Positions 21,953 through 32,724 of a DNA stretch of 64,000 nucleotides are shown piece after piece. The notes beneath the pieces were generated by a model. It was given only the letters and a program-made list of their open reading frames with translations, ran no database searches and had not been told where the DNA came from. Made by a program: the position numbers and the translations under genes. Origin of the DNA: Aphis gossypii. Lineage: Eukaryota > Arthropoda > Insecta > Hemiptera > Aphididae. Every line of letters starts with the position of its first letter. The first letter of the stretch is position 1. The stretch lies in assembly GCF_020184175.1 (NCBI RefSeq), contig NW_026082993.1, forward strand, positions 28,334-92,333, read 5' to 3'.

Positions 21953-22111
21953 ATGCGGTTTGTCGACCAAGTGATAAAGCTCAGAGTCGACAATATCGAC
22001 CCTCTATCGTTATTAAATAACGGAGCTGCACCGCGCGCCCCGAGACATGGACCGTTGTTTCCGAACACAATACGCGCGCTGATCGTAGGCCCGTCCGGAT
22101 GTGGTAAAACA
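21953..22111 (+). pseudogene. Polinton packaging-type ATPase, N-terminal fragment
   Basis: From ATG 21953 the frame reads MRFVDQVIKLRVDNIDPLS...RHGPLFPNTIRALIVGPSGCGKT, a Walker A motif (GPSGCGKT) in the position typical of the FtsK/HerA-like genome-packaging ATPase of Polintons. The sequence becomes AT-rich directly after the Walker lysine-threonine, where an unrelated segment starts (about 22112). The rest of the ATPase is missing. The gene is a fragment with the P-loop only. Confidence 0.75.
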
Positions 22112-22384
22112 ATAATTAATTTTAAATTAAAAGTGTATGGCTTATGATTTTTGTATCACCCAATTTATTTATGGAATTTAAACAATTAACAATTTTTTAC
22201 TAGACTTATTTACTTAAACATAAATCTTATTATATTTTTACAGTCTAAAAATACTGAAAAGTCTGTTAATAGTGTACAGCATACAATGCAATCTGACATT
22301 TAAAATAACTGCATAAGTGTGTCCATTTAAATTTAAATAAATTTTCATTATAGCTAGGAAAATATTTTGTTTTTATCGATTTAG

Positions 22385-23322
22385 GCTTTGAGACGTTGGA
22401 CATTAAATTAAATAGAATAATGCAAGAACAAATTTCTACCAATCTAACGATAAATAGAATTTTAGCTAAAATATTACTAATGGAGGCAAATTCAAAAAAT
22501 AAAGGTCAAAATAATGATACCTCTATCTGTATTGATTCACAATTTCTATCATATTTTTCCTTGAAAAATGCTGAAGGATTTTTTTTATTGGAAAATCGAA
22601 TCAAAAAAAAATTAGAGTTTGTTCCCAAATTGGTAATGTTATCACATTATCTATGTTATTTTGTCACGTAGCACAGATTTAATAATAATAATAATAAAAT
22701 AGGAAAACAAACAAATAAAAGAAGCAAATAAAAGAAACAACAACAAATGTATATGATATCAAAGGAAAATTAATATAATAATAAAAAAAAACAACTAGCG
22801 AAAGGAGAACTTTCGTTGCACAGCTCGCAAGAAAAACAAGTAGTAGCAAGAAAACGTCAACGGAAAAATATATATATATAATAATATATATAAGATATAA
22901 AATAACTGTCGCGACAGATGCGGTCTGCGTGGGCGGCGGACGGAGACGTATCGTAACGCGCGGTTAAAAACAGACGAACGCCGCCGTCGCTTGCGGCAGT
23001 CGTCACCCACGCCGCGGGAGCTTCGGGGCTCATCGCCAACCCAGACACTGGTTCGATTAATCGCTCGGGCGTCCCGATTGATTATCGAACGAGTGGTGAT
23101 ACCTAGGCAAGGGGATCTAGCAGGTGAGATCGCGGTATTCGTGCGACACGACCGTGTCAACTTGAACTTATTTTTTAAACAAGAATTACATTTATTTTTA
23201 GGAATCTTTTATAAGAAATATTGGAGGCAATGATGCTAAACATCATGTTAAAAGGGTTATGAATGCAATATTTACAGATGAGCATTGTGTTAAAATATCA
23301 TGGACTGACCTCGCCTACAGGG
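22385..23322 (+). pseudogene. DUF4806-like protein fragment, two exons
   Basis: Exon A (about 22385-22632) encodes LDIKLNRIMQEQISTNLTIN...FPLKN-type text (here FLSYFSLKNAEGFFLLENRI) and ends at a donor GTAATG. Exon B (23203-23322) follows a TTTTTAG acceptor and encodes SFIRNIGGNDAKHHVKRVMN...DEHCVKISWTDLAYR. The 'IGG...VRRVL...W' pattern is the DUF4806 domain common in insect repeat-associated proteins. The intron (22633-23202) contains a strongly GC-rich block at 22910-23150. The C-terminus is cut at 'LAYR' where Polinton sequence resumes. Whether this is a gene fragment or part of a mobile element is unclear. Confidence 0.65.
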
Positions 23323-23640
23323 TACGTGGATTTGAATGCACGTTTCGGTCCTTGGACAAAACTGGTGTTGGATCGAATATACGGTCCAAGAAAAATATCT
23401 AACGACGCGTTCGAATGGGGAGGAAAAGAAATACAATTTTTCGATAACGTGATACGCATAGAGGGCGATACACGTTATACATACCCGGTAACAGCGGGAC
23501 TTATCGATTTCTCCCGAGTCGGGGAAATATACACAGGCGGATTTAAATGCGTATAAACTGATCTTGATTCAGACATCAGCGCACAGGACGTTGAACGGTG
23601 AACGTATTCGTAAATCTAAAGGACCAGTGGCGCCGAACAC
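23323..23640 (+). pseudogene. Polinton-associated uncharacterised protein, frameshifted
   Basis: The frame starts inside a protein (YVDLNARFGPWTKLVLDRIY), continues with EWGGKEIQFFDNVIRIEGD and YPVTAGLIDF, then shifts frame to DLNAYKLILIQTSAHRTLNG and ends near 23640. This 'unit with xxIxxxG..Y.GT.GL...L...AYK.IL..T.AHR' is familiar from many insect Polinton-linked proteins of unknown function. A frameshift near 23545 and missing N- and C-termini make it a remnant. Confidence 0.55.
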
Positions 23641-24310
23641 GTACTTTTTTGGGGCGGTTCGCCCCACTATTTAATTAGGGGGGTGGTGTCGAGTGGTTGG
23701 GTCTTGTGGGGATGGGAGTAGGTATAAATTGACACTCTAATGTTTGTATATCTTAAGAATATACTAATTACCCGACGTCTAACCTACCGACTCGATCATA
23801 ATTTTATTATTAATCTGTGCTATTTCAAGCTATGAATACAGTAATATCAGCTATTCTAAAAATTAAAATAGCTTTCAATAAACAATGCGGGTCGTAGTAC
23901 GGCCTCGGGCCGGCTAGCGGTCGTCGCGCGTCGGGATTTTTCAGTAAATACATTACTAAAAACACCAAACAAATAATGCTATAAATATACATATACGATA
24001 GTATTTTACACACAATCGAATAACCATAACCGGGTGCCAGTTAAAATCGCGAAAACTAAACAGCGAAAATAAAAATCGCAAAAGGTTTAATAGCGAAAGT
24101 AAAAATCGCGAAAAGTAAAAATTCTATTAGGTTTATTTTTTCATAATCATAGGTATAAATTAAAACTATCATCTCTGCAGTATTATAAAATAAATTCAAA
24201 TTCGTCAAGTATAATTAAATACAAAAAAATTATCGTCACAATACTATAAAATAAAATAATAATATATAAAAACATTATTATCACAATCTCATAATACTAT
24301 AAAATTAAAA
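23641..24310. other. Non-coding spacer with MULE-end-like repeats
   Basis: A GC-rich stretch (23650-23720 and 23885-23940) gives way to AT-rich DNA. At 24043-24125 there is a degenerate array of 'aaaatcgcgaaaa' (about five copies, 17-20 bp apart) right after 'gggtgccag'. It may be the terminal repeat zone of the MULE fragment that follows. I see no gene. Confidence 0.45.
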
Positions 24311-24777
24311 TTAAATTTGATATGATAAATTATAAGCAATACCTCTTAAGTATTCTAGTTTATTCCTATTTTCGTAGTCATCAACTAATTGTTTAATTGT
24401 ATCCCTTTTGCGTTTTCTGGACGATTCGACTACACCTGCTATATAGGTACTGGTTTATTTTCATTTCATTTAAACTTTGTTCCTTTTGAATTGCTTCAAT
24501 AAACGCAATGCGTTTGATGAAAAAAACAACCATTTTGTTTAGCATTGGGAAATTGTATTTTAAATGCGTTTATTGAACTTTGTTCAAAATCAGTCATTAT
24601 TGTTTTGGGATTTATACTAATGTTATGTGTTTTTATTGCCGTAAATAACCTTTCATACGAACTTTGCGTTTTATCTGGCATTAAAGAGAAAACCACTGGT
24701 ATAACCAAATTATTCTTTATTACATGAATCGTGTATACTTGTGCGAATAATGGAGGACATGACTTAAAAGTTCTCAT
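24311..24777 (-). pseudogene. MULE transposase fragments
   Basis: 24496-24777 encodes the centre of a MULE domain: FKSCPPLFAQVYTIHV, then VVFSLMPDKTQSSYERLFTA, TIMTDFEQSSINAF and NGCFFH. The Asp of TDFE and the CFFH block are standard. 24311-24426 encodes the C-terminus (SRKRKRDTIKQLVDDYENRN...YLRGIAYNLSYQI, stop at 24311-24313). The segment between is deleted, as is the N-terminus. It resembles the FLYWCH-type MULE whose N-terminus is at 31.4-32.4 kb. Confidence 0.8.
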
Positions 24778-24811
24778 ATATTATAATAATATTATAATTA
24801 ATATTATCTCA

Positions 24812-25474
24812 TTAATCATTGACGTTTTCATCATAACACATTTTAATGGAATTTAATTGTATTTGTAAACTTGAAGCGGTTGTCGTATCTTCAAAAGCAT
24901 CCGATAAATAACTCTTAATGTATACCCATTTAGTAACATTTTTATATTTTATCGTTTCTAATGCTCTACCAGATAACCTAGTTGTTATATATTTAACTAA
25001 AGTCGGTGCGCATTTTTCTTCAACCAAATTTACTGCCATACTACATACATTTATGAACGGATAGATATCGTCTTCTCCCGTACACATAGGTATAAGCTTA
25101 AATGCTTCCTCTAATTTTATGGTAACCATTTTCTTTACACGCGGTTTTCTCCCGAATGTTAACTCAGTATGTTCAAAATCGTCCGTAACCTTGCTACGTG
25201 TAACCTTTTTATTGTCTAAGCTTAAACTTCTCTCTAAGCTGTGTTTTATTTTCACGCTCTGGCGTTCACTTGGGTTTCTAAATAGACTAGGGCGTTCTTT
25301 CGGGCTTTCAATAGGGCTAGATATTTTACTAGGGCTAGGGCTTCTACTAGGGCTTCCCAAATTAATAAGCTGTTGGGTTTTATTTAATACTTCTAAACTC
25401 AAATCTGGAGTTTCTAAAGACATCTTATTCGATGGATTAGCTACTTCCAAAGGAGATGTACATGTGTTCTCCAT
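24812..25474 (-). pseudogene. Gypsy-type gag fragment
   Basis: The frame opens at an ATG (25474), 470 bp inside a tRNA-Ser-type primer-binding site. A Ser/Pro-rich N-terminus (repeats of SPS/SPSKISSPIESP) is followed by a gag core: LIPMCTGEDDIYPFINVCSM, APTLVKYITTRLSGRALETI and ASSLQIQLNSIKM. It ends abruptly at 24812, so zinc knuckle and pol are missing. It belongs to the LTR at 25962-26431. Confidence 0.8.
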
Positions 25475-25942
25475 AAATTACTTTCACACTCATTTGATAC
25501 GTTTTACAATCAACTATAATAATATATCTCAATAATATATGCCCTTTAATAATTCTCAATAATAATCTCAATAATTCAACAATATGCCCTCAATAATAAT
25601 ATAATAACTCAATATTTCTCAATAACAATTCAAATAAACAATTGACCTTTAATAATCAAAAAAAAAAAAATCTAAATAGTTTTTTTACGACCTACTTAAA
25701 TATATTCAGTTACTTAAATGATACTTCTTAGGTTTTATATTTTTGTAACATATATCCGTGTAATAATTTAATTAACTATTCACTCACAATAATGCGATGT
25801 TCGTTGATATTTTCATCCTGTCTGATACTTTCTGCAAAGCTGAATTGAATGATCTTCTCTGCTGGAGTTATCAACGAGGAAAACTGCGCAATCTTCCTTG
25901 TTGATAGTAGCCTTTGACGGTTTGCCTCCTTGAAAAGTGAAT
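25475..25942 (-). other. Gypsy untranslated leader
   Basis: This lies between PBS and gag: AT-rich, with a run of 'caataat(a)ctcaata' repeats at 25530-25620. No frame of interest. Confidence 0.5.
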
Positions 25943-25961
25943 CCTACCGACTGCGCCAAAT
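25943..25961 (-). promoter_or_regulatory. Primer-binding site, tRNA-Ser type
   Basis: On the minus strand TGGCGCAGTCGGTAGGATTC lies 3 bp past the LTR end (CAACA-att). Its first 18 bases complement the 3' end of tRNA-Ser (…GACTGCGCCA). This primer is used by the 17.6/297-type insect gypsy elements. Confidence 0.85.
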
Positions 25962-26431
25962 TGTTGCGTGCCAGTATCAGATTTGAATCCAAATGGTTAA
26001 TTTGAATGAAAGTTAAACTTTATAACGAAATATGTCTTTATTGCATATAAATAAAATACATGTAACAAACAAAATAAGTGGCTGAGTGACGTGAAAGTGC
26101 TCTGTTGTTGATAGCTTTGGTACATCTGCCGTTGCTGGTCTTCGGGCTCCCTTATATATTGTGGTGCGTCTCTTGTTTACGTCGAGTTGCCGCCTTCTTG
26201 GTGAAACCAGGTGTCCTTGTAGTTGTTGTTGCAAATTCGGACACGAATTTGAGAATGTGCAATAACATCTCAAATGCATCATTAGTGCACTATAATTATT
26301 GGTGCGCTTACTATCCCGACACGTATCATGGTCATAGTAGCATTCGCATTACCCTTGACACGAGGCATGGTCATACTAACTTAGCCTTCATATCTCGTAG
26401 ATATCTTATAGATATCTCATAGCCCATAACA
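25962..26431 (-). mobile_element. Gypsy 5' LTR (470 bp)
   Basis: Read on the minus strand it begins TGTTATGGGC at 26431 and ends ...CACGCAACA at 25962, TG...CA with a 4-bp inverted repeat (TGTT/AACA), followed by the PBS. It holds a TATA-like 'atataagg' zone near 26150 (minus). Right of it Polinton integrase coding resumes at once, so the gypsy had inserted into the Polinton; its other LTR is lost. Confidence 0.8.
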
Positions 26432-26433
26432 GA

Positions 26434-27293
26434 GCTATCCACGACGTCGGGTCATTGTTTACGGTAAAAACGATTTATTCCAAGCAGACCTCGTCGACAT
26501 GCAACAATATTCTGCCGTGAATAAATCATATAACTATATACTGTTCATTATTGATTGTTTTACTAAACGTTTATTTTACGCGGCCTTGAAGAACAAAAAG
26601 GGCGAGGAAGTCAATGCAGCAGCTGGTAAATTTTTCGCACAGAGCAGACCTAATCTATTACACGTTGATAAGGGCCGCGAATTTTACAATAAAAATTTTG
26701 AAGCTGTAGTGAAAAAGCACAATATAAAAACGTATAGTACTTTCAGAGTGCTTAAAGCATCGATAATAGAAAGGGTCAACCACACGATTGAAGCTCGTAT
26801 GTTTAAAGAATTCACTAGCAGAGGTTCGCACGTTTGGATCACGATTTTACCCGCTTTAGTAGACGGTTATAATAATTCAATGCATAGAACGATCGGTTTG
26901 ACGCCGATGGAGGCCGACGCTCACCCATCACGGGTAAAACTAAAATACGATGTTGAAAAAAAGGGGAAAATAAAATTTAGCGTCGGTGACAAAGTCCGCA
27001 TTAGCGTGTACAAGGGTTTTTTCACCAAAGGATATTTACCCAATTGAACTACGGAAATATTTACTATTATTAAAGTGAATTAGTCTACGCCGGCAACATT
27101 TATCCTTGAAAATTATACAAGGAGCCCGATCGCCGGCGGTTTTTACGCTGAAGAAATACGCAGGATAATATACCCCGACGATTATCTGGTGGAAAAAGTA
27201 ATGCGCACAAAGGGTCGTCGTGTTTTCATTCGACGGTTAGGCTTTACGGACGAACATAATAGTTGGATAAATAAGGTGGATTTAAAAATATAA
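26434..27293 (+). pseudogene. Polinton retroviral-like integrase
   Basis: The frame reads RRRVIVYGKNDLFQADLVDM, then YILFIIDCFTKRLFYAALKN (first Asp), LLHVDKGREFYNKNFEAVVK (second Asp), KASIIERVNHTIEARM (Glu) and a basic C-terminal domain (KFSVGDKVRISVYKG). After two in-frame stops (TGA at 27046-27048 and TAG at 27091-27093) the same frame continues with TPATFILENY and a chromodomain-like end (EKVMRTKGRRVFIRRLGFTD..NSWI) to the TAA at 27291. The D-D-E order and chromo-like tail are those of Polinton integrases. The N-terminal zinc region was replaced by the gypsy LTR. Confidence 0.85.
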
Positions 27294-27312
27294 ACACAGT
27301 TACCGCGATACG

Positions 27313-27717
27313 ATGGACGCGTTTGGAGGTTTACCGACCAGTCGGTTGAATAAAATAATTGCGGATATGGAGGAAAAATACGAAAAAGAGCTCGCCTTAC
27401 ACGTTGATTTAATCAAGATAATCGATGGTAAAATCACTGTACTCGGCGAAAATTTTACAAAAGAGCTAGCTATACATAGTAATATAATTGACGCAAACGA
27501 GAAAAAAATCTCGGCACTCGTACAGTCTCTCGAAAAATATTTTTTGAAAAACGATAAGAAAATTGAATCTCTAATCGAAGCGGTAGAAATTGCTAATAAT
27601 AACATCAGTGATTTGAAAACTAACTTGTCGCACGCATACGACAGGATAGTTATACTCGAGGATAAAATCGTTGGATATCAGTATTCACTCAAGTCTACCG
27701 CTAGTAAGACGTTATAA
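27313..27717 (+). CDS. Coiled-coil protein of Polinton segment
   Basis: Starting MDAFGGLPTSRLNKIIADME, 134 residues, mostly amphipathic helix with repeated 'xxILxxNxxKIxxL' heptads (ELALHVDLIKIIDGKI; KELAIHSNIIDANEKKI; VEIANNNISDLKTNL). It begins 20 bp after the integrase stop on the same strand and has the same GC-richer composition, so I count it as a Polinton gene. I recognise no enzyme domain; it may be a structural or trimeric coiled-coil protein. Confidence 0.6.
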   Translation: MDAFGGLPTSRLNKIIADMEEKYEKELALHVDLIKIIDGKITVLGENFTKELAIHSNIIDANEKKISALVQSLEKYFLKNDKKIESLIEAVEIANNNISDLKTNLSHAYDRIVILEDKIVGYQYSLKSTASKTL

Positions 27718-27766
27718 GGAATATTATAGTATATATTATAATATAACTATTGCAATCGCACGAATT

Positions 27767-28156
27767 ATGACGTCGGCTATTCTAGATATTCATTGCATAC
27801 TAGGTCCAAACTCTAAGTATCTGATAAAAGAAATGTCTACAGTAGACTTGCATGGGTGGGCTAGCCAACACTGGATTTTTAAACATATTAGAACGCACCA
27901 AAATACGTCAAAAGTCAATGCTGTCAACAAGTGGCTGTATCGCAATTACCATCAACTGTCACCGGTTTGCGGAGACGTCCAATATTCGGAAATAAGAAAG
28001 ATTTTAAAATCGCTACATTTCGAATGCATTTACGTGAAAGGCGAAGAAAAACGGGAGATCATTAAAGCCTTCCTTCCAGATGTCAAAATTATCGAGATGG
28101 GCGAGGACTTGGACTGTCCGCGACTAAACCAACTCACCAACTACACGAACAGTTAG
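27767..28156 (+). CDS. Conserved uncharacterised protein of Polinton segment
   Basis: Starts MTSAILDIHCILGPNSKYLI; 129 residues, no stop until 28156. Visible features are a Trp/His-rich centre (DLHGWASQHWIFKH), NKWLYRNYHQLSP, then IYVKGEEKREIIKAFLP and a Cys-Pro-Arg-Leu motif (CPRLNQL). Similar short proteins are frequent in aphid repeats and may encode a nuclease-like fold ('YVKG.EK' plus acidic residues); this is a guess. The frame appears intact, although neighbours are broken. Confidence 0.5.
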   Translation: MTSAILDIHCILGPNSKYLIKEMSTVDLHGWASQHWIFKHIRTHQNTSKVNAVNKWLYRNYHQLSPVCGDVQYSEIRKILKSLHFECIYVKGEEKREIIKAFLPDVKIIEMGEDLDCPRLNQLTNYTNS

Positions 28157-28309
28157 TCGAAAAACGTACGTTTCCCCAGCCCCCCACTTTTTTATTATAA
28201 CAATTTTTTATGCAATTATTTAGCATGCAATTAGCATGAATTTGCACGACTATTTTTGTAATTTGCACCATTTTATATCGTGCGTAAAATCTAAAAATAT
28301 CCATGGGGG

Positions 28310-28625
28310 GCTGAAGAAATATTCCAATTTATGTTCAAAACTGATTTTGCGTAAAAATTCTCGTTTTTCTGTCACTTTTTTTTTTTGTTTTTCCTAATTT
28401 TTTTGAAAACTATTGGAAATGTTTACTTTTTACCTCTCCTATGCACAAAGGTTATGCGCTCTGCCATCTGGCACCATTAACCACCTTCTGAAGTTTAAAA
28501 TTGAAACATTATTTTGACAAGTTATGCTACACATAGACAAAAAAAAACATAAATCATTTTAGAATCAATACATTCATCACTCTTTTCAGAATTTAAAATT
28601 GACTTATACTTTTATTATAATCATT
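28310..28625 (-). repeat. Dispersed aphid-type repeat, copy 1
   Basis: On the minus strand it contains 'gatgaatgtattgattctaaaatg', a poly-T tract, 'tagttttcaaaaaaattagg' and 'gagaatttttacgc'. Copy 2 is on the plus strand at 45405-45690. The order of these blocks is shared; spacing differs. It is non-coding. Confidence 0.75.
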
Positions 28626-28770
28626 TTACTATTGTATTGATTGTGTGTATGTATTAAATTATTAAACCAGTTAATTATTATTATTGTATAATAGCTTGAT
28701 TTAAGAAACCTTGTTAAATACCATAATTTATAACCGTTTATTAGGTGTGTTATTAAAAATTTTTACATAC

Positions 28771-29475
28771 CTTTTTTCATAAGCCGGACAGCTTCTCTTT
28801 CTCGTATTGTTTCACAAGCCATTCTTTCATCAAACATTAAATAAATAGCTTTTTCCTTTGTGGGACCAATAAGACGACGTTTTTTTGTGGTTATATGTTC
28901 GGTTTTATAATTACCAATATATGTGCAATTCATGAGAACTCTATATTTAAAAACAAATTTCATTAAAATATTGTGAAATATAACATTGTTTAGTGGCAGT
29001 GTTTCGATTATTATGACACTATTTTCTAAAAAACGATGTAGATGATGTTGGTTAACTTTCCTAAAATTGTTGATAGTATGTTTAAATCGTTAATATACAA
29101 AAATGTGTAAATAAATGTCAAAAAAAAAAGATATTATGTTATGGTAAAATGGTGTATACTTATAATTTAAATTTAATACATTACTTTGAATTTCTTGGTG
29201 GCTTTTCTTCAACTATTCCATTAAATTTTGAATCACACAAAACAACGTGCTACTACATGTATATACGCAGATCCGTTTGGACACACTTTTGCTCTTCTAA
29301 AAGACAAAACACATGACAGTTGTGTGTGCACCCAAAAGTGCTCAGCTAGAACAGGTGTCCATGAACTCTTTGGTAAGACATAATAGCGATGGCATAGTGC
29401 ACAAATGTTGTAAGTGACATTTTCGTAATTGTTCAGGAGAACGATTTTAAAGTTTGAACTGTTATAACAATTCAA
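28771..29475 (-). pseudogene. NOF-type MULE, N-terminal fragment
   Basis: 29180-29475 reads EHFWVHTQLSCVLSFRRAKV...VARC, then in a shifted frame CDSKFNGIVEEKPPRNSK. The next exon (28771-28940, acceptor AAATATAG, donor GTATGT) reads VLMNCTYIGNYKTEHITTKK...EREAVRLMKKG. The same two blocks occur in the large NOF gene (59161-59336 and 59475-59634), which identifies the family. The catalytic domain is absent and one frameshift lies near 29235. Confidence 0.7.
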
Positions 29476-29896
29476 ATATGTAACTTACTATAATGAACTT
29501 TTTATTATATTTTCTTTAACATATGATGAGCTATGAGGATTAAACATGATTATTTTATTGTAGAAAAATCTCAAGAAAAAAAAAATTAAAAAAAATTTGC
29601 ACTTACCACATTTGTACACACAAAAAGTAATGCTTAAACACATCACATTTTGCTTCTATTTTTAATAAAGAACAACAATTACTTGAATAATATGTTATAA
29701 TTATGGTTATGACTGCTTTTAGTTGTAGAACAAATTAAATTGAACATTAAAAAAAAAAAAAATATTATATAAAAATTATAAAAAAAATATCATAACTTAT
29801 TTTATTCTGTATTTTTTTTTTTTCAATGAAATAAAACATTTTATAAAATAGTCAGTTTTTTCGTCATCTTAATAATAATAATATAATAATTATATT

Positions 29897-31000
29897 TTAA
29901 TAAAAACCAAAAAAAAAATATTTATATATATTTAATAATAAAATAGATAGTAGGCGGCTTCTTTGTTTGGATGTGTCCATTTTTTTAAACTCTATTGCAT
30001 CTAGGTTATATTTATATTGTATTATGTAAGGTTCAGTCTTCTGGAATCTGATCCATTTTATTTTCAACCAGTTCACTTTATCGTTTTCAGTATTGATTGT
30101 TGTATTTTTTAACATATCTTTGACTAATTTTTCTAAGTCATAAAATTCATCATAATGGATATTTGTCACTTTGTATGGACTTGGTTTGATTCTAGCTGTT
30201 GAAAATAATAAAGCCCATTCTTGTGTTGTATAAATTTTCTTATGTTTTCTAGATCTTTCAATAGTAGCATGCATGGAGTCAGCTTCAAGGTAAGAATGCC
30301 CGAATTCCATGTACTTTACATCAATTGTTTCTAAATTTTGTAAATGATTTATTGCAAATAACATAGCTGCTACAATATTTTTGTTTCGGTTTTGGCCTCC
30401 ACATGTGTCCGAATATGTTGTAACATGTGACACTGATTCTGGTAACTGTGTTAAATATTTAATCAAACATGATCCTACTTCTGCACTACCCTTCTTGCCA
30501 TTACACTCATCCCAAACATAGCAGTAGCCATCATTTTAAAGGAATCAAAAATTGTAAAGTTATAAACGTTTAACTTTCTTCTATAATACAATTGATTATC
30601 TCCAGAAAAAGGCAGGCTCAATATGGTTTGAAGATCAAAACTAATTGTTCTAAATGTAAGCCCATTGTCTAAAGCTGATTTTAACTTATCATTAGATTTC
30701 ATTTCCATTGCAACCTTTTCCCTATGCTTGTGCTGGTCCCAATTATTTTTAATTTCAGTTTTATCAGTGGCAGCATAATAGGCATTGTACAGAAATCATT
30801 GATCTTTTTTGGGTACAAAAAATGACAATTAAGTTTCGAATGAGTTAAATATTTTTGAGTACACATAAAAAAAAACTGGAGAGATATTATTTTCTGTGCA
30901 AAAGTTATATTTATACAAACGGTACATTTTAGCCTTATTTAAATCTGATGGTAAATATAATTTAGAAGTATCTTTTCTGCAATAATGTGACTCTACTAAA
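29897..31000 (-). pseudogene. DDE-D: SDxCxxQN family transposase-like fragment
   Basis: N-terminal part at about 30700-31000 is broken but reads ESHYCRKDTSKLYLPSDLNK, like the VDSHYTRQNT...SDLSIAK block of DDE-A. 30475-30708 has SFDLQTILSLP and LNVYNFTIFD. After a frameshift near 30535 the frame continues with VSHVTTYSDTCGGQNRNKN and YMEFGHSYLEADSMHATIER. The C-terminus degenerates into AT-rich DNA at 29930. No TIRs were found. It is a separate subfamily from DDE-A (about a third of residues shared over the motif blocks by eye). Confidence 0.75.
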
Positions 31001-31419
31001 TAGCTAATGATAAGTGATAGCCATGAATTTATTCATTAACACTATCTTAATTAATAATATATTATTAAATGAGATTAAAAACAATGCAACATCACTTACA
31101 ACATTTCTACATAAAATAAGTAACCAAAATTATAAATTACAAATGTTTTAAAATCACTTGCAACAATTGTGGTTTTATAAATTTAGATCACATGCACTTA
31201 TTACAAACGTCACCGACCTCTAGCAGACTAAATATGTACTATACACATACAATATTTGTACACAATATGCAAAGAGTTGATTACAAGAAAACCATGTACA
31301 TAACTCATTTTACCAAAATTTTGCACTTAACAATATTTGTACACTATGCCATCGAATTGGGATCTAGAACTCATTATTGGCCTAAGTTTATCGTTACAAT
31401 TTGTATAATTTTTCTTCTG

Positions 31420-32420
31420 CTTGTATTTGAAGCCATTTCTCTGAAGAAAATGTGAAGACAAATTTTTTTTTAGGTAAATTTTCTTCATCACTAGAATATT
31501 CACTAGAACATTTTTATGACGTGCTCGACGAATTATCCTACGTATAGAATCAGTATTTCCTTTTATATTACGTACGTCTTCTGTAATATAAGCAAAAATA
31601 ATTTAAAAAATCATATAATAGTATATATAATCATATATAAATATCAAATTATCAATACAAGTATTATCTATATTGATATAAGTATAGGTAATAGATGTAG
31701 TATAAAAATTATCTCGAAAAAATATTTATCTTATAATTTTCTATGGTTGACACAAATGCCAAGACGAGATAAGAAGAACAAGTGTTGTATAAAAGTGCGT
31801 AGTATTAAATCTTAATTATTTAATATAAGCGAGGATGTACATTAACGAGTTAAAAGTTAAAATTAAGTTAAAACGTTAAGTTAATTAACTCGTTACATTT
31901 TTTTAAAAGTTAACTTTAAACTTAACGTGTTAACGAAAATCGTTAACTTGCCCAGCTTTGTATATAAATATAACAAAATATGCAATATATAATTGTTTTT
32001 TTAGATTAAAATCATACTAACCATTATTTTCATGAAGTACAGACAGAAGAATTTTATTTGTTGATTCTCTACTATTAACAGATCGGCTTTTCATATTAGT
32101 TAATGCAAGGTTATTCAGCTTAAATATTTCATCGCTCGAATCGTGGTTATGATCAGTTCATTTTGTAAATAATTCATACTATATGACTGAAATATATAAA
32201 AATAATTAAAAAAATATATGATAATATTATGATTAAGATATTATGAAAATAATATGATTTATAACTTATAACTCACCGGTTCATAAAGGTGTGTAGTAAC
32301 TTTACCCGTACAAGTTACTTTTGAACACTTCCAACGAATATTGAATTTATTTTTTCTCAAAATGGTATATTCATACCCATTTTTAAAAATTTTTGGATTT
32401 AATTTGGTAGTTTGGTTCAT
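31420..32420 (-). pseudogene. FLYWCH-finger MULE, N-terminal exons
   Basis: Exon 1 (32277-32420, ATG at 32418-32420) encodes a FLYWCH-like finger: NPKIFKNGYEYTILRKNKFN, IRWKCSKVTCTGKVTT, donor GTGAGT. Exon 2 (32022-32186) carries DHNHDSSDEIFKLNNLALTN in a shifted frame. Exon 3 (about 31420-31580) carries EDVRNIKGNTDSIRRIIRRA. The H-x-H after the finger and the 'RNIKGNTDSIRR' block are usual before the MULE catalytic domain. That domain is not on the following DNA; a fragment of one is at 24311-24777. One frameshift lies in exon 2. Confidence 0.7.
31842..31966. repeat. hAT-end-like repeat in MULE intron
   Basis: Read on the minus strand it starts 'agctgggcaagttaacg' and continues with many 'gttaac/ttaact' units. 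The pattern resembles the end of the BED-hAT at 38710 ('ggttgggcatatc' followed by 'gtaac' units). It is probably a solo end of a related non-autonomous element. Confidence 0.5.
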
Positions 32421-32724
32421 TTTATATTATTTTAGAATTTAGAGTGTTAATACAGTGACACCAAACACATGTCTCATACTAATCGCAATCATGATTCGCA
32501 ATCTAAAGTTTTAATATATTTCCGGTTTATTTATACCGTACAAAACGTCCACGATTGAATTTTACCAATTTATTATCACCGTACAAAGTGTCCGCGATAT
32601 GCAACTTAAACAATAGATAGTACAAACTGTTCGTTTACCGACTTCTAAACATCCAGACATATAATTCTATACCTAACGTCAAAGCAGGATGTGATACACT
32701 ATATATTATACACGGTGGGTTGCA
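32421..32724. other. Spacer
   Basis: Includes two related phrases ('taccgtacaaaacgtccacg' near 32534 and 'caccgtacaaagtgtccgcg' near 32577) that form a short direct repeat. No gene is seen. Confidence 0.4.

Noticed and set aside
22795..23233. Overlapping open frames of 63-121 codons in the GC-rich block
   Set aside because: Arg/Ser-rich on both strands, explained by CpG-rich composition inside the intron of the DUF4806-like fragment; no family motif.
25119..25535. 138-codon plus-strand open frame opposite the gag
   Set aside because: Leucine/serine-rich shadow of the minus-strand gag, which has clear gag motifs and sits correctly behind a PBS and LTR.
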